Assembly: GCF_010729305.1 (NCBI RefSeq)
Contig: NZ_AP022574.1
Location: 868,001 to 932,000, forward strand
Source: Mycolicibacterium psychrotolerans
Lineage (GTDB): Bacteria; Actinomycetota; Actinomycetes; Mycobacteriales; Mycobacteriaceae
Direction: 5' to 3'
Length of the DNA: 64,000 nucleotides
Both the position numbers and the translations under genes were made by a program. Below, piece after piece: positions 63,834 through 64,000 of the stretch. Positions within the stretch are counted from its first letter, which is position 1. Each line of letters opens with the position of its first letter. Below the pieces are notes generated by a model. That model had not been told where the DNA came from, searched no databases, and saw only the letters and a program-made list of their open reading frames with translations.

Positions 63834-64000
63834 TCATTGGTCCTCCTCGATGGTCGGGTAAACTGTTGTGCCGATGTAACTTTCGACGATGGCGTCGATG
63901 CTCTGGTCCACGTCGATGGCGACACCGCGCTCATCAGGCTCCAGGGGTTCCAGCGTCTGGAACTGGGACTGCAGCAGGTTGGCCGGCATGAAATGGCCGG
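63834..64000 (-). CDS. gntK: Gluconokinase, 3' end only (cut by window edge)
   Basis: The last 55 codons of a minus-strand gene read GHFMPANLLQSQFQTLEPLE and end IEEDQ before TGA. HFMPANLLQSQ is a hallmark of thermoresistant-type gluconokinase, which makes 6-phosphogluconate from gluconate. The 5' part with the P-loop lies beyond the right edge. Its position directly upstream of gntP supports the identification. Confidence 0.85.
   Translation of the reverse strand, partial: GHFMPANLLQSQFQTLEPLEPDERGVAIDVDQSIDAIVESYIGTTVYPTIEEDQ

Noticed and set aside
1..64000. Search by eye for tRNA, rRNA, CRISPR arrays, insertion sequences or phage genes
   Set aside because: No cloverleaf with CCA-type context, no repeat-spacer array, and no transposase or integrase motif was recognised.

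Overview
The window is a high-GC actinobacterial chromosome segment, almost certainly from a rapidly growing Mycobacterium (Mycolicibacterium). The evidence is gene content and order: a murJ/mutT4/pcnA block, a leuS-ino1-ponA1-rpsF-ssb-rpsR-rplI-dnaB block, mycothiol-type isomerase-fold proteins, an F420-type oxidoreductase, an intrinsic arr gene and a GH63 glucosylglycerate hydrolase. From memory, the M. tuberculosis counterparts of bases 1-41000 run from Rv3910 to Rv3906 and then Rv0036 to Rv0058. Here the two sets are joined, the arrangement I associate with fast growers such as M. smegmatis. dnaA/oriC should therefore lie off the left edge. Rv-number equivalences are recalled, not searched.

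Layout. Bases 1-6850: a translationally coupled minus-strand operon mutT4, DUF6049 membrane protein and MurJ. 6851-13057: pcnA, a DxDxDG-repeat protein, a DinB/MDMPI-fold protein, an MFS transporter, a YqgE/AlgH protein, a small Cys-tailed membrane protein and an Mtc28-like secreted protein. 13256-20468: leuS, a stand-alone second cytochrome oxidase subunit I, an SDR, glucosylglycerate hydrolase and a MarR regulator. 20547-26094: a polar amino-acid ABC system with a fused binding protein and permease, an F420-type oxidoreductase and a PhoX-like Tat protein. 26285-31743: a secreted metalloprotease, an alpha/beta hydrolase, a frameshifted Eis-type acetyltransferase, ino1 and a PadR regulator. 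31861-41000: cell-envelope genes (ponA1 and a GT87 glycosyltransferase) and the rpsF-ssb-rpsR-rplI operon.

The most unusual part is 40916-45296. DnaA-box-like repeats precede dnaB. dnaB carries a 271-residue class-3-type intein whose endonuclease looks dead. Directly downstream is a decayed second dnaB intein, with one nonsense codon and lost splice residues, followed by a scrap of dnaB C-extein in another frame.

Bases 46466-49314 hold a metallo-beta-lactamase-fold hydrolase, a PNPOx/FDOR-fold protein and a frameshifted CPA1 antiporter. Bases 49381-57516 form an accessory catabolic cluster: acyl-CoA dehydrogenase, TetR, two SDRs, SCP2-type thiolase, MaoC hydratase, P450, ferredoxin and an MDMPI-fold protein. 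Three perfect copies of ATACC-N4-GGTAT sit in front of its transcription units, which suggests a local TetR regulon for CoA-thioester catabolism after P450 oxidation. The right end has a CIA30-like lipoprotein, a DUF4174 protein, an Asp-rich secreted hydrolase, arr (rifamycin ADP-ribosylation), a secreted peptidoglycan-hydrolase candidate, and gntP with the 3' end of gluconokinase at the edge.

Several starts are GTG codons placed 6-9 bases after a TANNNT box, the pattern of leaderless mycobacterial transcripts. I see no tRNA, rRNA, CRISPR array, complete insertion sequence or prophage.
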